64,000 bases of DNA from Diphasiastrum complanatum (GCA_029204225.1 CM055104.1:21604658-21668657), one strand, 5' to 3'. Shown: positions 1 through 11,900, numbered from the stretch's first letter. Made by a program: numbers and translations. The notes: generated by a model from the letters alone, not told the origin.

Positions 1-808
1 CCCTCCATATTGAATAATTGGAGGTACTTAGTCTTTCACTTGGTTCTAAGAGATATCCTCCTACAGGTGCCATATTGTGATTACTTCTTGTTATTGAGCA
101 ATTATACGTTTGAGCTTGTTCCAAACAGACTAGATGTTGCTACTCTCTTTCACTATAGGAATTTTCAAGGGTGTACTACCAAATCCTATGTGAAAAACTT
201 GCAACTGTATTTGAGATAGGTCTCAAATATTCCACAAAACAAGATAATCTAGATCAATCTTTCAAAATGAATTGAGGAGTATAAACAAGTTTTGATTCTA
301 CTTTTGGCACGTGTTAGATGCTTCAAAAGAGAACACTATTGATTCAAAGAAGGCTCAAAGTGTTCAATAACTCCAAACTATGTCTTGATCTCAAGTTTCT
401 TGTGTTGATTACTCAAAACAATGGATTGTGAATCAAGCTAAATTGGATCAAATCAAAAAGTGGTCACTTGGATTTTGGAGCTCTCCCTCTTGATAGACAC
501 ATCAAATTGATTTGAGATCAATTTCAATGGAAAGTACTTCTCATAAGCTTTCCATCAAGCTATAACATCAATATCTTTGGACCAATGATGAAGGAAATAA
601 AGAGGTCTGAAAACCTCTGATTTTCACATGTGCGGAATTCCAGCATTCCGTACAATGTCAATTTTGATATGAAAATCTTGATTCTATCCTCTTTAATCAA
701 AACACTTTTCAAGAAAAGGTAAAGAAAAGTGATAAACAGCTTTTTTGCTTGAATTGGGCTCACAAATTCTTGCACAAACAATGATAATAGCATGCAAAGC
801 TTAATTTG
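1..808 (-). mobile_element. Copia element leader (5' untranslated), element continues left of window
   Basis: This stretch is the reverse complement of a sequence closely related to the leader at 61995-62748. Shared landmarks include the segment around ACTTTTGGCACGTGT (near 300) and the CACATGTGCGGAATTCC block (near 627-645). In the right-hand copy this leader runs from the primer binding site to the gag ATG, so here the gag ORF must lie left of base 1. No coding sequence of this copy is inside the window. Confidence 0.85.
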
Positions 809-820
809 GCTCTGATACCA
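809..820 (-). other. Primer binding site of left copia element
   Basis: The minus strand reads TGGTATCAGAGC, the usual plant copia PBS, complementary to the 3' end of initiator tRNA-Met. It directly abuts the LTR end at 821. Confidence 0.85.
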
Positions 821-1551
821 TGATAAAATTCCAGCAAGTTCACATGTGTGGGGAATGATCCTCAAGTGTGAATGGTCTTGTTAAGTTTTGTGTTTAGCAC
901 ATACATTGCTTCTAGATTGAATATCAAGATCTAGTACAAGAACTTATGGCCAAAGCACAATCTAGCATGCTAATAATCAAAGAATGATTGCATTGAGAAT
1001 CAAAGGAGAAGAAGTACAAGAATTTAATGCATTAGCATAATCCTCTACTCGAGTTAGATAGAGAAAGAGAGAGAGCAAAATTCAAGCAAACAATATGGTA
1101 GATCATTGACATGGAATAGCTTCAAATCTTGGTTCTTCATCAAAAGTTATGAGAGAGCCTACACATATTTATGGAGATTGGAGTAGCTCGAGGTAGAACC
1201 ATCTCTCTCCTACTTTCATCCACATCTAAAAGTGAAAACTAGAAAACTAGTGACATTTCTCACTTTACATGCATGCATTTCTACCTGCTTTTACCAAGTG
1301 TCAAATTCTAAACTAGAATTGTACAAATCACCATGCATGTGTCCAATTCACTTTGTGCATGCCTTACATGTCACTATAAAACACTTACAATCATTGCATG
1401 TGATGTGCCATGAGTTTCTACAAGCCTATTATTGACATTTCTATGTCTACATTCTATATGCATGTTGTATATGACCAACTAGACTTCAAGAAACCATGTA
1501 GCTCGAGTTTCTTCTAGAGCAAATTTGGCATTTACGGTATGAAACATTACA
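821..1551 (-). mobile_element. 5' LTR of left copia element (731 bp)
   Basis: On the minus strand it begins TGTAATG and ends TTATCA, directly next to the PBS. It aligns along its length with the LTR at 61216-61994 on the other strand: shared blocks include CTACACATATTTATGGAGATT and the CTCACTTTACATGCATG region. A short GA-rich tract near 1057-1077 corresponds to the long (CT)38 microsatellite in the right-hand LTR. Boundaries come from that alignment and the PBS. No target duplication can be tested because the other end lies outside. Confidence 0.8.
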
Positions 1552-1739
1552 TACACATACAAAAAACTTTGCCAAAGCCTAAAGTCAAGATAGATGATTT
1601 TTTTTCCTTTTTCAACACTTTCTCCGACGATGATTAGCTACACCTAGAAGCATTGTTAGGTTCAATACAACTACAGTCTCGTAACAGTAGTAGCACAATC
1701 GTTCATGATTGTCACATTATATGTTGGTGATAATTTAAT
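1552..1739. other. Unassigned spacer
   Basis: AT-rich sequence between the copia LTR and a copia RT relic. I see no coding or repeat structure. Confidence 0.4.
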
Positions 1740-2270
1740 TTTTAGTAACAATATTTCATTATTAAAAGATACCAAAGCTATGTTGTCAAATGCATTCAAC
1801 ATGGTAGATTCAGGAGAAGCTCATATCTGCTTTGGAATACAAATTTTCAAACATTGAGCCAATAGACAGATATTTATCAATCAACAAATGTACATACAAT
1901 ACTTTTTGGAGACGCATAACATGGTCGACTACAAATCAACAAAATTTTCCATGGATATAGATTTGAAATTCTCTAAGGAACATGCCCACAATCTCAAGAA
2001 GAAGTGGAGCGAATGGCAAAGTATATTTATCATTCAGTTATCGGCTCATTGATGTATGCTATGACATGCACTGGATCTGACACATAATATTTAGTTAGTA
2101 CATTGAGCCAATACATGTCAACCCTAGTTTTATACATTACAGTATTTGTAATCGCCAAAGAATTTATGCATTTGTTATGAAGGTGCTCAACTATAAACAA
2201 TCTGTTTTCACTTGAAGGGTATACGAATGCGGATTAGGCTGGAGCTATTGACACACAACTTACAGAAATG
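1740..2270 (+). pseudogene. Copia reverse transcriptase / RNase H fragment
   Basis: Broken reading frames give the late-RT part of a Ty1/copia polyprotein: first a stretch like MVDSGEAHICFGIQIF (near 1800), then, after a frame change near 1985, HSVIGSLMYAMTCTGSD (2030-2085), matching the conserved 'VGSLMYAM.CTRPD' block just upstream of RNase H. In-frame stops (for example at 2086) make it non-functional. The upstream catalytic part and the RNase H end are missing. The family is clear; the lineage is not. Confidence 0.7.
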
Positions 2271-3049
2271 AAACAATTGATATAGGGTTAAATATTCACT
2301 CTTCTTCTATATTCTCTAACTCTGAGGAGTCAAATACTATGAAGAGCAATTTTGGTCGTTTGATCTATGTCGTGTAGACTTCGAATCAATCTTGTATCAA
2401 TTACGAGTCATGCATTCTTCTCCAATTGCTTATTTACTTATAATCTCTTATCTCTGGAAATCAGATGTTTCTGCCTGTTCTAGGTGGTTGGCTTCATTAG
2501 ATGTTATCTTCTTGGTTCAAGCAGGCAAATAGTTTATTGTTTGTTATAGTCTGTTTCCCAACCTGTCAGTGGGATGCTCAGGACTCGTTCACTCCAGATA
2601 CATGCACACAGTTACACATGCAACTGAAAACCCATTCACCAACATATCTATGTGCAATACATGTGAATAACCAAACGGTTCTTGCTTCTAACTAACTCTA
2701 AACATTAGAAAACAACAATGCGCTCAGATTAGTCTACATATTTGAAACAAAAAACAAGAGACTAATTATCTATCAGCACAATAACAATCCAAAGAACAAG
2801 AAACACCCATCTCTTAATTTTTGGATAGCCCAAGAACATCAAGAACTGGATTGTAAGAGGATGTGCAAGATCTACACCACAAATCTAGCCTATTTAGTTT
2901 ACCTGAGTGCTGAAATCTACTTTAAACAAGAACAAGAAATCTATTCCACTCTAATCCACATTGCAAAAATGAAAGAAACAGAAAGTTTAATCTATTCCAC
3001 AACTAATCCACAACCACATTCAAGAAATGGAAGTACTATCTTCGGGCTT
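2271..3049. other. No recognisable gene
   Basis: AT-rich sequence. Short open frames on both strands lack domain similarity that I can recognise. Confidence 0.4.
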
Positions 3050-3529
3050 GACGAGAGGGGCATCAAATGTCATTGCGCAAGATGATCTATCTCGTGATTG
3101 GTCGATCTGGGCCATTTGGTGCTTAAGTTGCTGCTGAACCTCTTTTAACTTTGTTATCTACCCGACCATCATAGTTTTCAAGTCCTCTGTCTCTTTTTCT
3201 TTTTCTTTTATTAACTTTTTATGCTCGGCGATTGTCTGCTCCTATTTGGTCTTGTTCTCCAACTCCTGTTGTTGGCTTACCGACCAGTGCATGTGGTAAC
3301 TGGTCTTGGACAAGCTGATCATTGAATGTTTGGCCGCTTCTGAGAGCTCTTCAGGGTTAGGAATGGTCGGATATCTATCAGGGGCATGGTGAGGTGACAT
3401 TACTCCAAAGAAAATGGGTTGACAGGGACGTGACAGTAGCAATGGTGAGAACGGAGGAATGACATTAGTGGTGGTGGTTGTGGGAATGATGTGTTGAGAA
3501 ATGAAAATAGCTTGAAAAGAAACGAACAC
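3050..3529 (-). pseudogene. Unrecognised ORF remnant with coiled-coil character
   Basis: A minus-strand frame opens at 3529 and stays in register to about 3050 apart from two TAG codons (near 3241 and 3159). The first half is Pro/Ser/Thr-rich; the second half is Lys/Glu/Gln-rich with heptad-like spacing (for example KLIKEKEKETEDLK), as in a coiled coil. I do not recognise the family. Both stops are one C-to-T or G-to-T change away from Gln or Glu, so this looks like a decayed protein, possibly from a mobile element. Confidence 0.45.
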
Positions 3530-3559
3530 GAATGGAAAGTGTTCGTGCGCAACGGAATG

Positions 3560-4290
3560 AGCTATTTCACTCTTTCCCTAAAGCATGACTACGCCTATTA
3601 GATTCGAACAGAACATTAGTGATAGAAATCACGTTCAATTTGATTATGTAGCCAAACATTAAGCATGAAGACATCAAAATGATAATTTGTCGCGAACTGC
3701 TAGACTGATTGTCAGTCGTGAAAGGCAAGACTAAATATTAGTCGCGAACAACTAAAATAATAATAAGCCGCGAATAATAGACTACAAGATTAAGCAATAA
3801 GAGAGTCAGACAGAATATAGAAAAGCATTGCAAAATTGACGCAAATCTGAACGCAGAACAAACAGAGTTGTATCAGATTAAGTATAGCAAAATATACAGG
3901 TCAATAATGCAGATGAGCACAAGACAATAGTGGACGAAACCGCATGCTTCACAAAACTAATCCAATATGTAAAAAAGAATAAACCTATTACTGACAATAC
4001 AAATAATCGATGCACGAAGGCATCTACTTCATCTATCTCTGATATGCTTCTGATACATGCTATATCTTACACACACTTATTTTGATTGTTTTTAACTGAA
4101 TACGCAGATGGTATTCAATATATATACATAATTTTTTTACAGGTGTGCATATGAAGAAAGTACAAAGGTGGATGTGTTGTCTGTAGGAGATCGTGGATGG
4201 CTGCTATCGTTGTCAAATATGATTGCACAGTGCATGGGATGAGCGTGAGAAGGCCACGACATCAGCCTTCGCTGAAATGAATGTTGGTGA
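3560..4290. other. No recognisable gene
   Basis: AT-rich, with scattered CG-containing words such as GTCGCGAA and AGCCGCGAA (near 3690-3770). No ORF or repeat that I can name. Confidence 0.4.
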
Positions 4291-4294
4291 AGAT

Positions 4295-4402
4295 GCGAAA
4301 AATGCGACACTCTGACAAATGCCCTAAAATTTGATTTACAAGGTACTTTCGCTTTTTCATTAGGGCACCTTTGGCATTTGTAGGACAGTGTCGTCTTTTT
4401 CG
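4295..4402. repeat. Imperfect inverted repeat (hairpin)
   Basis: The left arm (GCGAAAAATGCGACACT, then ACAAATGCCCTAA) is mirrored by the right arm ending at 4402 (TTAGGGCACC, then CATTTGTAGGACAGTGTCG and TTTTTCGC). The arms are about 35-44 nt with small indels and a central loop. It could be a small foldback element; no target duplication was found. Confidence 0.55.
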
Positions 4403-4497
4403 CCTGTCACAAATCACGTGTAAAAACACAATGCCGTCTTTTTCGCCTGTGGAAATTTACTTGTATTTATGTAGACAATCGCATTTTTCGCCTGTCT
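4390..4497. repeat. Three degenerate 43-45 bp tandem repeats
   Basis: The word TTTTTCGCCTGT occurs at 4396, 4439 and 4484, each followed by a similar AT-rich stretch with a (T/C)(A/G)TGTA word. The array starts inside the right arm of the hairpin. Confidence 0.7.
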
Positions 4498-4499
4498 TA

Positions 4500-5588
4500 T
4501 TTTACATGTAAATATGCAAACTGTGCGACAACACAAGTAAAATACAGCAACATGAATGGAGACAAATTAAAATAGGATTTAGGAGAGTAGAGGAGATAAA
4601 TCCAACAGATCCACCAAGAAAAAATGACTTTAACTCAATTCTGAGTACTCCGGATACTTTCTTGAGATAGGTGATGCAAGAAAATAACAATCATTCAATC
4701 TTGATAGAGTTTTTTGTCCCCTAATTAACTAGATATCTAGGCTGAAAATCGTACACAAGCATCTATAGACCACAATCTATAGTAACTAAGGTAAGCAAAT
4801 TCCTCATAAGTAAAAATAAATTACCTTGATGAGAATGCATGTGAGCCCCACACAATCTCAATTAGCCCTAGAGTAAAAAAATTTAGATTTTCAACTAAGT
4901 GATCTAAATTCTTGACTCTTTCAATAGATTGAAAATTACTCATCATTTTAAGAATCATCACATTTTCTTATAATCTTCTAATGACAATTAAGTATCAATT
5001 TATGTTCCGTCAATCATAAATATTTAACATTTTATGATTCATCAATCATGATTTACAAGATTCCAAAACCATAATCATTGAAAAATACTGTAGTATATGT
5101 ATAACATACCACTCAAGAAATATCTAAAATCTCCTCCCAAGGAAAATTACTGAATTTTCTTCCCATTGTTTATTTAACTAATTAACTATTAGCCAGGAGT
5201 AATCCAACTACTCAATTGCTAATGATTTAGAAATCTCAAATGTCTAGGTGCCGAATTCGTTTATCCTAGAACTTATTCCAGAACAACACCACATTGAGAT
5301 CCTCTTCTAAACCATCACCAAGTTAACAAATTACCCTTTCCACAGAAAGAGTCATTAACCTGCAAGTTATTGTTCTGAACATTACTTGTTCATATATCTA
5401 TGCTCACTGACTAGTTTAAGTATACGATATAAACTCAATACATAAGATGTTGGATTATTCTACTATCAGGAGTGATTCATCCAAAAAATCGTTCTTTAAT
5501 CTACATTCATTTCATTTACTCAATTCTGCAGTTTTATATGTGTTTCTACACAGTCTGCAAAAATACTCGAGAATCGTTGAACATGTGG
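4500..5588. other. No recognisable gene
   Basis: AT-rich with short ORFs only. A TGTTGG at 5449 could be the start of the LTR that ends at 6389, but this is unproven. Confidence 0.35.
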
Positions 5589-5672
5589 CACCGACATATC
5601 GGAGCGACTTCAATGACACCGGCATATCGGAGCGACTTCGACGACACCAGCATATCGGAGCGACTCAGACGA
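5589..5672. repeat. Minisatellite, 3 x 28 bp
   Basis: Three head-to-tail units beginning CACC(G/A)(A/G)CATATCGGAGCG at 5589, 5617 and 5645, all exactly 28 bp and differing at a few positions. Confidence 0.9.
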
Positions 5673-6389
5673 CTTATTGAAATTGGACAATCATCATTTC
5701 CACTTGTCATGAAGCTTACGACTTGCTCTGACCGTTTTGCAAGTAAAATTTCGGGAAGGCCTTACTGAATGACAACGCATTGGCTAGTTGTCAATTGAGA
5801 CCTACAATCTAATTAAGCTAACCTAATTAGATAAGCTTAAAATGCTTTAGTATAAATAGCTGATCAAAATAGAAAAATAAGATAGCAGAGTAAATCAGAT
5901 GACTCATAGAGTTCTATTTTTGAGTATTGCTAGCGCTTACTGCTTATCAGCGGAAGTGCATCAAACAAAATTATTAATTGCTCAGAGATAGTTTAGAGTA
6001 CGCGGTTTCATCCGCTATTGTTTTTCGCTCATCATCATCTGACTTTGTACATGCTATTTACTGAATCAATCCACCTTTTATTGCGTTCAGTATTATGTCA
6101 GAATGTATGCATGCTTCCATGTAGTTATCAATAATTGATAAATCTCTTAATGTTTTGTCTGTTCCTACAATATTCTTCACTCTATAATTGCTTGGATACG
6201 AAATCACTTTAGCGCTAATGATTTCAAAGTTAGTTGCTAAAAGATCAAACATGACGATGGTCATAATAGCTTTGTTTGATTAATGACAGACATTGTCCTT
6301 CATCCGTAGAAGGATCATTTCGCTACGCTCGATAGTTCGTCTTTCCTTTTGACTTAATCACTATCGATTCCTATTTCCTTCTTCCAACA
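5673..6389 (+). mobile_element. Probable 5' LTR region of a copia element
   Basis: The sequence ends TTCCAACA directly before a PBS-like word at 6390, as expected for an LTR end. TATAAATAGC at about 5851 could be its TATA box. The left boundary is not resolved; it could reach the TGTTGG at 5449, which would put the 28-bp minisatellite inside the LTR. Confidence 0.5.
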
Positions 6390-6402
6390 TGGTATCAAAG
6401 CA
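6390..6402 (+). other. Primer binding site (copia)
   Basis: TGGTATCAAAGCA, one mismatch from the initiator-tRNA-Met PBS. A second copy of the word, TGGTATCAGAGC, lies at about 6459-6470, so the leader may contain a small duplication. Confidence 0.6.
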
Positions 6403-6509
6403 ATACTATTATATATTCTTCATGGTATTATAGCTCTAATATTTGATATTTTTCATGGTATCAGAGCGATACCTATTATCAGAGCACACTTGCTCAATAG
6501 TGATTTAGT

Positions 6510-7440
6510 TCAGAATCATGTTAACCAGTTTAAGAATCTATTGCAGCAGATGACAGCTGTCAGATCATCCATCGACGGTCAAGACGTAATTATGACATTG
6601 CTATCAAGCTTGCCCTCTACATATGAAAATTGGGTGATGTCATATTGACACACTTAGATTTAACTCTCACTGGAGTTATCACTATGTTGCTGTAGGAAGA
6701 GAATTGAAGAAGTCAAGATACATCTTTGACTTTATTATCTCATATACGTCAACAAAGGCTCAAAGCGACAGAAGAAGAAAAACTCTAAGCAGTCCGCATC
6801 GATTTAGAAGTCGACGTAGAGTCAAGAGCAATTATCAAATCCACAGTCGAAGAAGATGTTTTGTAAGTACTGCAAGCACACTAATTATGAGATCCAAGAT
6901 TGTAGGATTCTAAAAGCAAAGAAGGCCACTAAGCAACCAGATCAACAAGCGAATGCAGTCATAGTATCATCTCAATCTCCTACAATTGACATGGACGAAG
7001 GAGCGTTTATGGTCAAAGACCAAAAGGCACACATCAATAATTTTTGGTTTCTTGATTCATGAGCTACTCAACATATGACCAATGATCGTGAGCATTTTCA
7101 CTCCTATACGTCTTATAGTACAAAGAAATTTGTTCATCTTGGCGATGATAGTACACACACTATCGAAGGTGAAGGCACTGTAAGATTGAAGTTCCAGCAT
7201 GATCAAATCAGACTACTATCAAATGTTTTGTATGTACCTAATCTCTCTACAAATCTATTATTAGTAAGTAGAATTTCTGATTTGGGTCATAGGGTAGAGT
7301 TTGAATTTGATTAGTGCCAAATTTATCGATAGGACAAGTAAGATGCTCGTACTCGACAAGAGACATGGATACATATATAGACTTACTCATTGTTATTCTG
7401 ACACAAGTCAAGTCTTGAAAACCTTTGTTCTTGTCAATTC
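6510..7440 (+). pseudogene. Copia gag-protease fragment
   Basis: Several frames together give a Ty1/copia gag C-terminus and protease start. The zinc knuckle near 6859-6902 reads CKYCKHTNYEIQDC: the Cys ligands are present but the His is Tyr. The protease region has FWFLDS followed by a stop where DSGA is expected (7060), then STKKFVHLGDDSTHTIEGEG and LSNVLYVPNLSTNLL (7215-7260), typical of copia protease. It is followed abruptly by the 3' end of a gypsy element. The family is the same as the minus-strand fragment at 8158-9360 (shared 'DLGH.VEFE' and 'R.GY.YRLT' segments). Confidence 0.8.
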
Positions 7441-7489
7441 ACCCAGTGGTTGATGTGAAATGAATTTACATGAAGGTGAAAGTACTAAT

Positions 7490-7721
7490 TTGGAGAGAAT
7501 CACACCCAATAGAAAAATTTATCTCTTAGTGTACTTCTAAAAGCAGATATAGTACTTCAAAGCAGAGATAAACAATTGGGTAATTGTTCCATCTCTAAGT
7601 ACTTATTTGATAATTGAAGTCAGACTAACGGTAATGATTTTCTTTATAAATGTGAAAGTTAAAGGTGTTTCATGATCTTCTTGCCCGTTCCGAGGACATA
7701 ACCATATTTAAGGGGGGAGAA
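7490..7721 (+). pseudogene. Gypsy chromodomain tail and polypurine tract
   Basis: This stretch aligns base by base with the chromodomain end of the minus-strand gypsy at 42400-42600 (shared AGAGATAAACAATTG and CCTGAGTGCTT-like blocks) but carries indels and stops. It ends in the polypurine tract AAGGGGGGAGAA (7710-7721) immediately before the LTR start TGTTAAGTCC. Confidence 0.75.
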
Positions 7722-7880
7722 TGTTAAGTCCATGTCATGTATATAGGATTCGGTATAATCCTAGACTTGGATATCTGACACTCTAGTGTACGAGATTATT
7801 AATTACGCCACGTCATTCTAGAATAGGCCATATTGTAATTAATAATCTTGTGAGGGCCCAGGTGCTCTAATTGGACCTAT
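7722..7880 (+). mobile_element. Gypsy 3' LTR (5' portion only)
   Basis: It starts TGTTAAGTCCATG and aligns for about 160 bp with the LTR that starts at 42397 on the minus strand, including ATTAATTACGCCAC(G/A)TCATTC and GTAATTAATAATCTTGTGAG. Beyond ACCTATGGA the similarity fades where an opposing copia LTR takes over. Confidence 0.75.
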
Positions 7881-8146
7881 GGAGCTTTTGCATGGTGATT
7901 GACAACTTTGTCCAAGAATAGGAAGTCAAATGCTTTTGTTAGCATTGGAGGGATCCTAGAGGAAATCTGGCGGCGAACAATCAGATGGTGACTGAATAGC
8001 TGACTTGACATAACACTATCATCGATTCCTTTGTATTTTTGTAGACTGTTAGATAGACTGTGCGACTGTACACATATTTACATACATCAAATGAATGGAT
8101 CTAGATTAGTAGTGAGATAAGGGATGGAGATGATAGAAATTCAACA
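7881..8146 (-). mobile_element. Copia 3' LTR portion
   Basis: On the minus strand the LTR starts TGTTGAATTTC at 8146, right after a polypurine tract (8147-8157, minus strand AAGGGTGGGGG). The far boundary is not resolved; this LTR abuts or overlaps the gypsy LTR coming from the left. Confidence 0.55.
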
Positions 8147-8157
8147 CCCCCACCCTT

Positions 8158-9360
8158 AATCTGGATCCTTGAATGCCTTGATTTGAAGATTCAAGATAGC
8201 ACAAAAATTCTTGTGTGCTTCTTAATTTAATCCTTTTGTAAATATATCCGCTGCCATGTACTAGGTTATGCAAAATTTCAGACTTACCTCCTTGTTGAGT
8301 ATTCTGCTCCTGATGTAGTGGTACTTAATCTCGATGTGCTCGCTCCTAGAGTGAATGATTGATCGATAGTGCAATAACACTCTGATTCTCGCATCGAATA
8401 ATCGTTGGAGTAGTTTGTCTGATGCCATTGTCAAACAATAGATTCCTCAACCAAATTATCTCTCTAGTAGCTTGAGAGGCTACAATGTATTCTGATTCTG
8501 TTGATGACATTGCAATGGAGGTTATTTTGACTGTTTCATGATATTGGACCATTATTGAAGAAGAAGACACCAGAAGTCAATCTTTTAGTGTCGATATTGC
8601 TTGCCCAATTTGCATTTGTATATCCATGAAGTGTATGGGTATCGGATGAATCGACATCTCCACAACAGATGCAAAGGTTGATGGTAGCTCGTATATATCT
8701 GATTACTCTTAAAAGAGCTTTCCAGTGGATCATACCAAGATTAGTCATATATTGGCTTAAAGAGCTGATGGTGTATGCAAGATCGGGCTTGATAGAGATC
8801 ATTGCATACATCAGGAATCCAATAATCGATTGATATGGACACCCCTTCATTTGGCCTTCTCCTCATCGATTTCAGGGCATTGCTCTTTAGATAACTTTAA
8901 ACTTGGATCCATGGGATTATGTACAAGCTTGTAGTTCATAAAATTAATTTCGTTAATAGATTTTGGAAGTACCAACTCTACCTTATGTCCTAAATCAATA
9001 ATTCGACCGACCCGTCAATTGACTGATGTAGCTTTGACAGACAGGAGGGTTTACAATTCGATAGTCTAAATCAAGAACTGAAGAACGGTTAGACATGTGA
9101 GCAATCGATATATGATTAAGGTGGCCAAGTCTATAATGCCAAATCAATTATTTATTAATAGATACTGAGTTGCTTAAAGTACAATTAGTCGCAGAATAAC
9201 ACTGAGTGAGCCTATAGAGATATCCTTGTCTCTTTCCGAGTGCAAGAACTCTCTTGCAGTTATCAAGAATTTTACATGAATCTGTCTCAAACTCCACCTT
9301 ATGTCCTAAATCAATAATTCGACTGATCGACAACAGATTTGCAATCCAATAAAGCATTCC
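8158..9360 (-). pseudogene. Internally deleted copia polyprotein
   Basis: Read on the minus strand from 9360: protease end (NLLSISRIIDLGHKVEFETD), pre-integrase domain (WHYRLGHLNHISIAHM, about 9125-9080), then a jump directly into late RT (CPEIDEEK, about 8870), the block IGFLMYAMISIKPDLAYTI (about 8825-8765), and RNase H (SSTESEYIVASQATREIIWL, about 8505-8450), ending near the polypurine tract. Integrase and the RT catalytic core are gone. At the junction a DLGHKVE-coding segment occurs a second time (8972-9003 resembles 9296-9328). A frameshift separates the RT and RNase H parts near 8540-8570. Confidence 0.8.
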
Positions 9361-9479
9361 AAATCAGCATGCTTAACAAATATTACGCTTTATTAAGCAG
9401 AAATAGAAAAGTATAACAAATTAAATAATGACAAAGAAAAAGCATTCCATTTAAAAAACTCACTTACTTGTTACATATT

Positions 9480-11900
9480 AATCTTCTTTTGTCGTTTTAT
9501 GTAGCTGAGAAATCATGTTTTGTCTCTCTTTTTGCCTTGTGGTTTTGTCTACGACTCCAAATGTGCATATGCTAATTGGCCATTAGATGGCCTTTTTCTT
9601 TTTTGACCAAGTACTAAATCGACCAACAGTTGTGCCTGTTGGAATGTATTGCCAAATCCATCATTTGTTGCTTTAAGAGGTTTTAATACCACGTCCTCAA
9701 TGCACCTCATACTATGGTTGCTACTTTCACATAACCCTCTAATGTGAAGAAGCTACGACACAACATTATTCATCAATAAAGTGTCTTTAGTATTAGAAAT
9801 CATTTTCTCAATCTCTGCCCATGCGCTCTTGGCTTCTAGGACTCTACACTTCACATAATTTTTGGTCCTTTGTCCTTCATTATATGGTTCATGGGCTTGA
9901 CAAAATTTGGTTCAGTCAAGTCAAAGCTTGGCTCCCTATTTTGGGATGTGTAGTCAAAATCATGATTCCACAAATCGAGCAATGTTGGAAATTTACCACG
10001 TTCAGTTCTCCAATGAGTGCCCAAGCTTCGCACAATGTGACCCTCTCCCACTCTTATTAACTTTTATAGTACATTCACTTGATGCTTACACACATTACCC
10101 TTTTGTGCCCATTCACAAGTGCAAAATGCCCATTTTGTATCAGCATTATACACTAGATAAACTTTCGTTGGATTGGAGTTACTTATCACAATTAAAGGAA
10201 TTGCGGGATCAATGGAAAGAGAAATAGATGAATCTGGAATATTTTGAGCTCAAAGAATCGCGCGGCCGACTAATTTCTCTCTTGTGCTATTTGAGAGAAA
10301 ATCATACGACTTGCAAAAATCCAAATAAGCATGATGGTTTTCTACATCAGTAAAGAGTACAAAAACCAATCAACTCTTCTATTTTTCATAGATTTTTTGT
10401 GAGAAGATGACGACCTTTGAGATTTGCATGTATCCTTTGATAGGCCCATTTGTGTCTTGGCTTGCGAGTGGCATATTTCTTGCTGCTTTGATCCACATAT
10501 CTAAACAAATTCCAACAAAACATTAGACAAAATCATCATGACATTACTTGAGAGACACATGACTTCTTCAAAAATTAAAATCGATTTGAAACTTTTACCG
10601 ATTTTAGAAAACCATGTTTCCTTGAAGTATGAAAAAAATGCCACTTCTTCTTGAAATCTATGCATAAACACTCAAAGAAGTACATGACCACATTTGGGTT
10701 CATTTCTGACTCTTTGTAATTTCTCATATACATGATTTCTCCTAGCATCCGAAATATTTCTACCCTAGTTTTCCAAGCTCTCACTTTTTGCATGAGCTTC
10801 TTCAACCAACATCTTATCACATGCCAGAGACAAAGGAAAATCCGACAATGAAACATGCATCTACAAAACAAAATGAAATGATTGAATGATGAGAAAAGCA
10901 TATCGACACAAATGAACAACCAAAAGCCAAAGACACTTTATGTTGAAATGTTTTTTTAATTGACTACTCACCTTAGAGCATTTATCTCACAATATGCATC
11001 ATCTACCATGAATATGTTTGGTTGCCAATCTGCTTATCCACGCATCTTCTCCTTAAGTTCTTGCAACCAAGGAATGATATCTTGGGCCTTTGAACTACTT
11101 GTGGGCACCATGCTACAAGTATACCATTTTAAAAAGCATCAAATTCTAAAATCGTAAAGATTTGATACTGCACCTAGCACATTGTAGTTAGAAAGAGACC
11201 ATCTCATAATGTGACAAGAAATTCTAATTCACACAAGCTAAGTGAGCAATTACGTTCTAATCTTGAATTTGTTTGTCTCAAATGTAGCATCCATGACTAG
11301 GATGCTGTTATGGCCAAGAGAGAGCATCTTCTCTGTTTGAAATTTTGTCCGGATACCCAATATGAATGACATATTTTCTTTCTCATGTTTGATAAAAAAA
11401 ACCTCTCTTTGCATTTTGTATTTGTCCATAAGTGGACACTACATACATCATCTTTGTGCAATTAAAACGGCTCTCGTGACAATTTCATAAAGAGGTTTAA
11501 GATATCTTGTTCGGTGAAAAAATCATCTCTCGATGGAATAAAGCTGGTCTCAAAAGTCCTTTTACTAGCGAGCATTGCTTTGTGCTCATTGGTTATTTGA
11601 TCTAGGTTTGCCTTCTAATAAAGTCTTCATAGTACCCAGTGTTTTTTTATCTTTTGACAACCTAGGGGCAAAGTAAGCTTTAAAATGATGCGATGATACA
11701 TCCAAGGACCATGACATGGTTGTCCATTTCTATCAACGTGTCGTCTCTCAATGAAACACACCTCTGCTACATCAGGTCACTGATATAGCTGCTTGATAGA
11801 GAAATTACATTGACAACCTCTTGACAAGCTCTCACCTCGACTTATCAAGCTTCGTCTATTTCCTGGACCATGCCTTGGCTTTTGGGACCTATCTTTCAAA
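9480..11900 (-). pseudogene. MULE-type transposase remnant (FAR1/SWIM-like)
   Basis: Scattered frames on the minus strand give, in order: ERRHVDRNGQPCHGPW (about 11755-11700), a MVDDAYCEINALRRV motif (about 11015-10970), LCLWHVIRCWLKKLMQKV (about 10835-10782), MPLASQDTNGPIKGY (about 10475-10425) and a Cys-rich end resembling a SWIM finger (about 10045-9955). These match the order of MULE transposases of plants: the DD(E) core with the D.A..E motif, the CLWH helix, and a C-terminal SWIM zinc finger. Many stops and frameshifts mean it is dead. The longest intact piece is 114 codons (10575-10919). A likely N-terminal piece lies at 13535-13783, separated by an hAT-like insertion. Confidence 0.65.

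Noticed and set aside
6058-6264. 68-codon minus-strand open frame in the presumed LTR
   Set aside because: Lies in LTR-like DNA opposite to the element's direction and has no recognisable motif.
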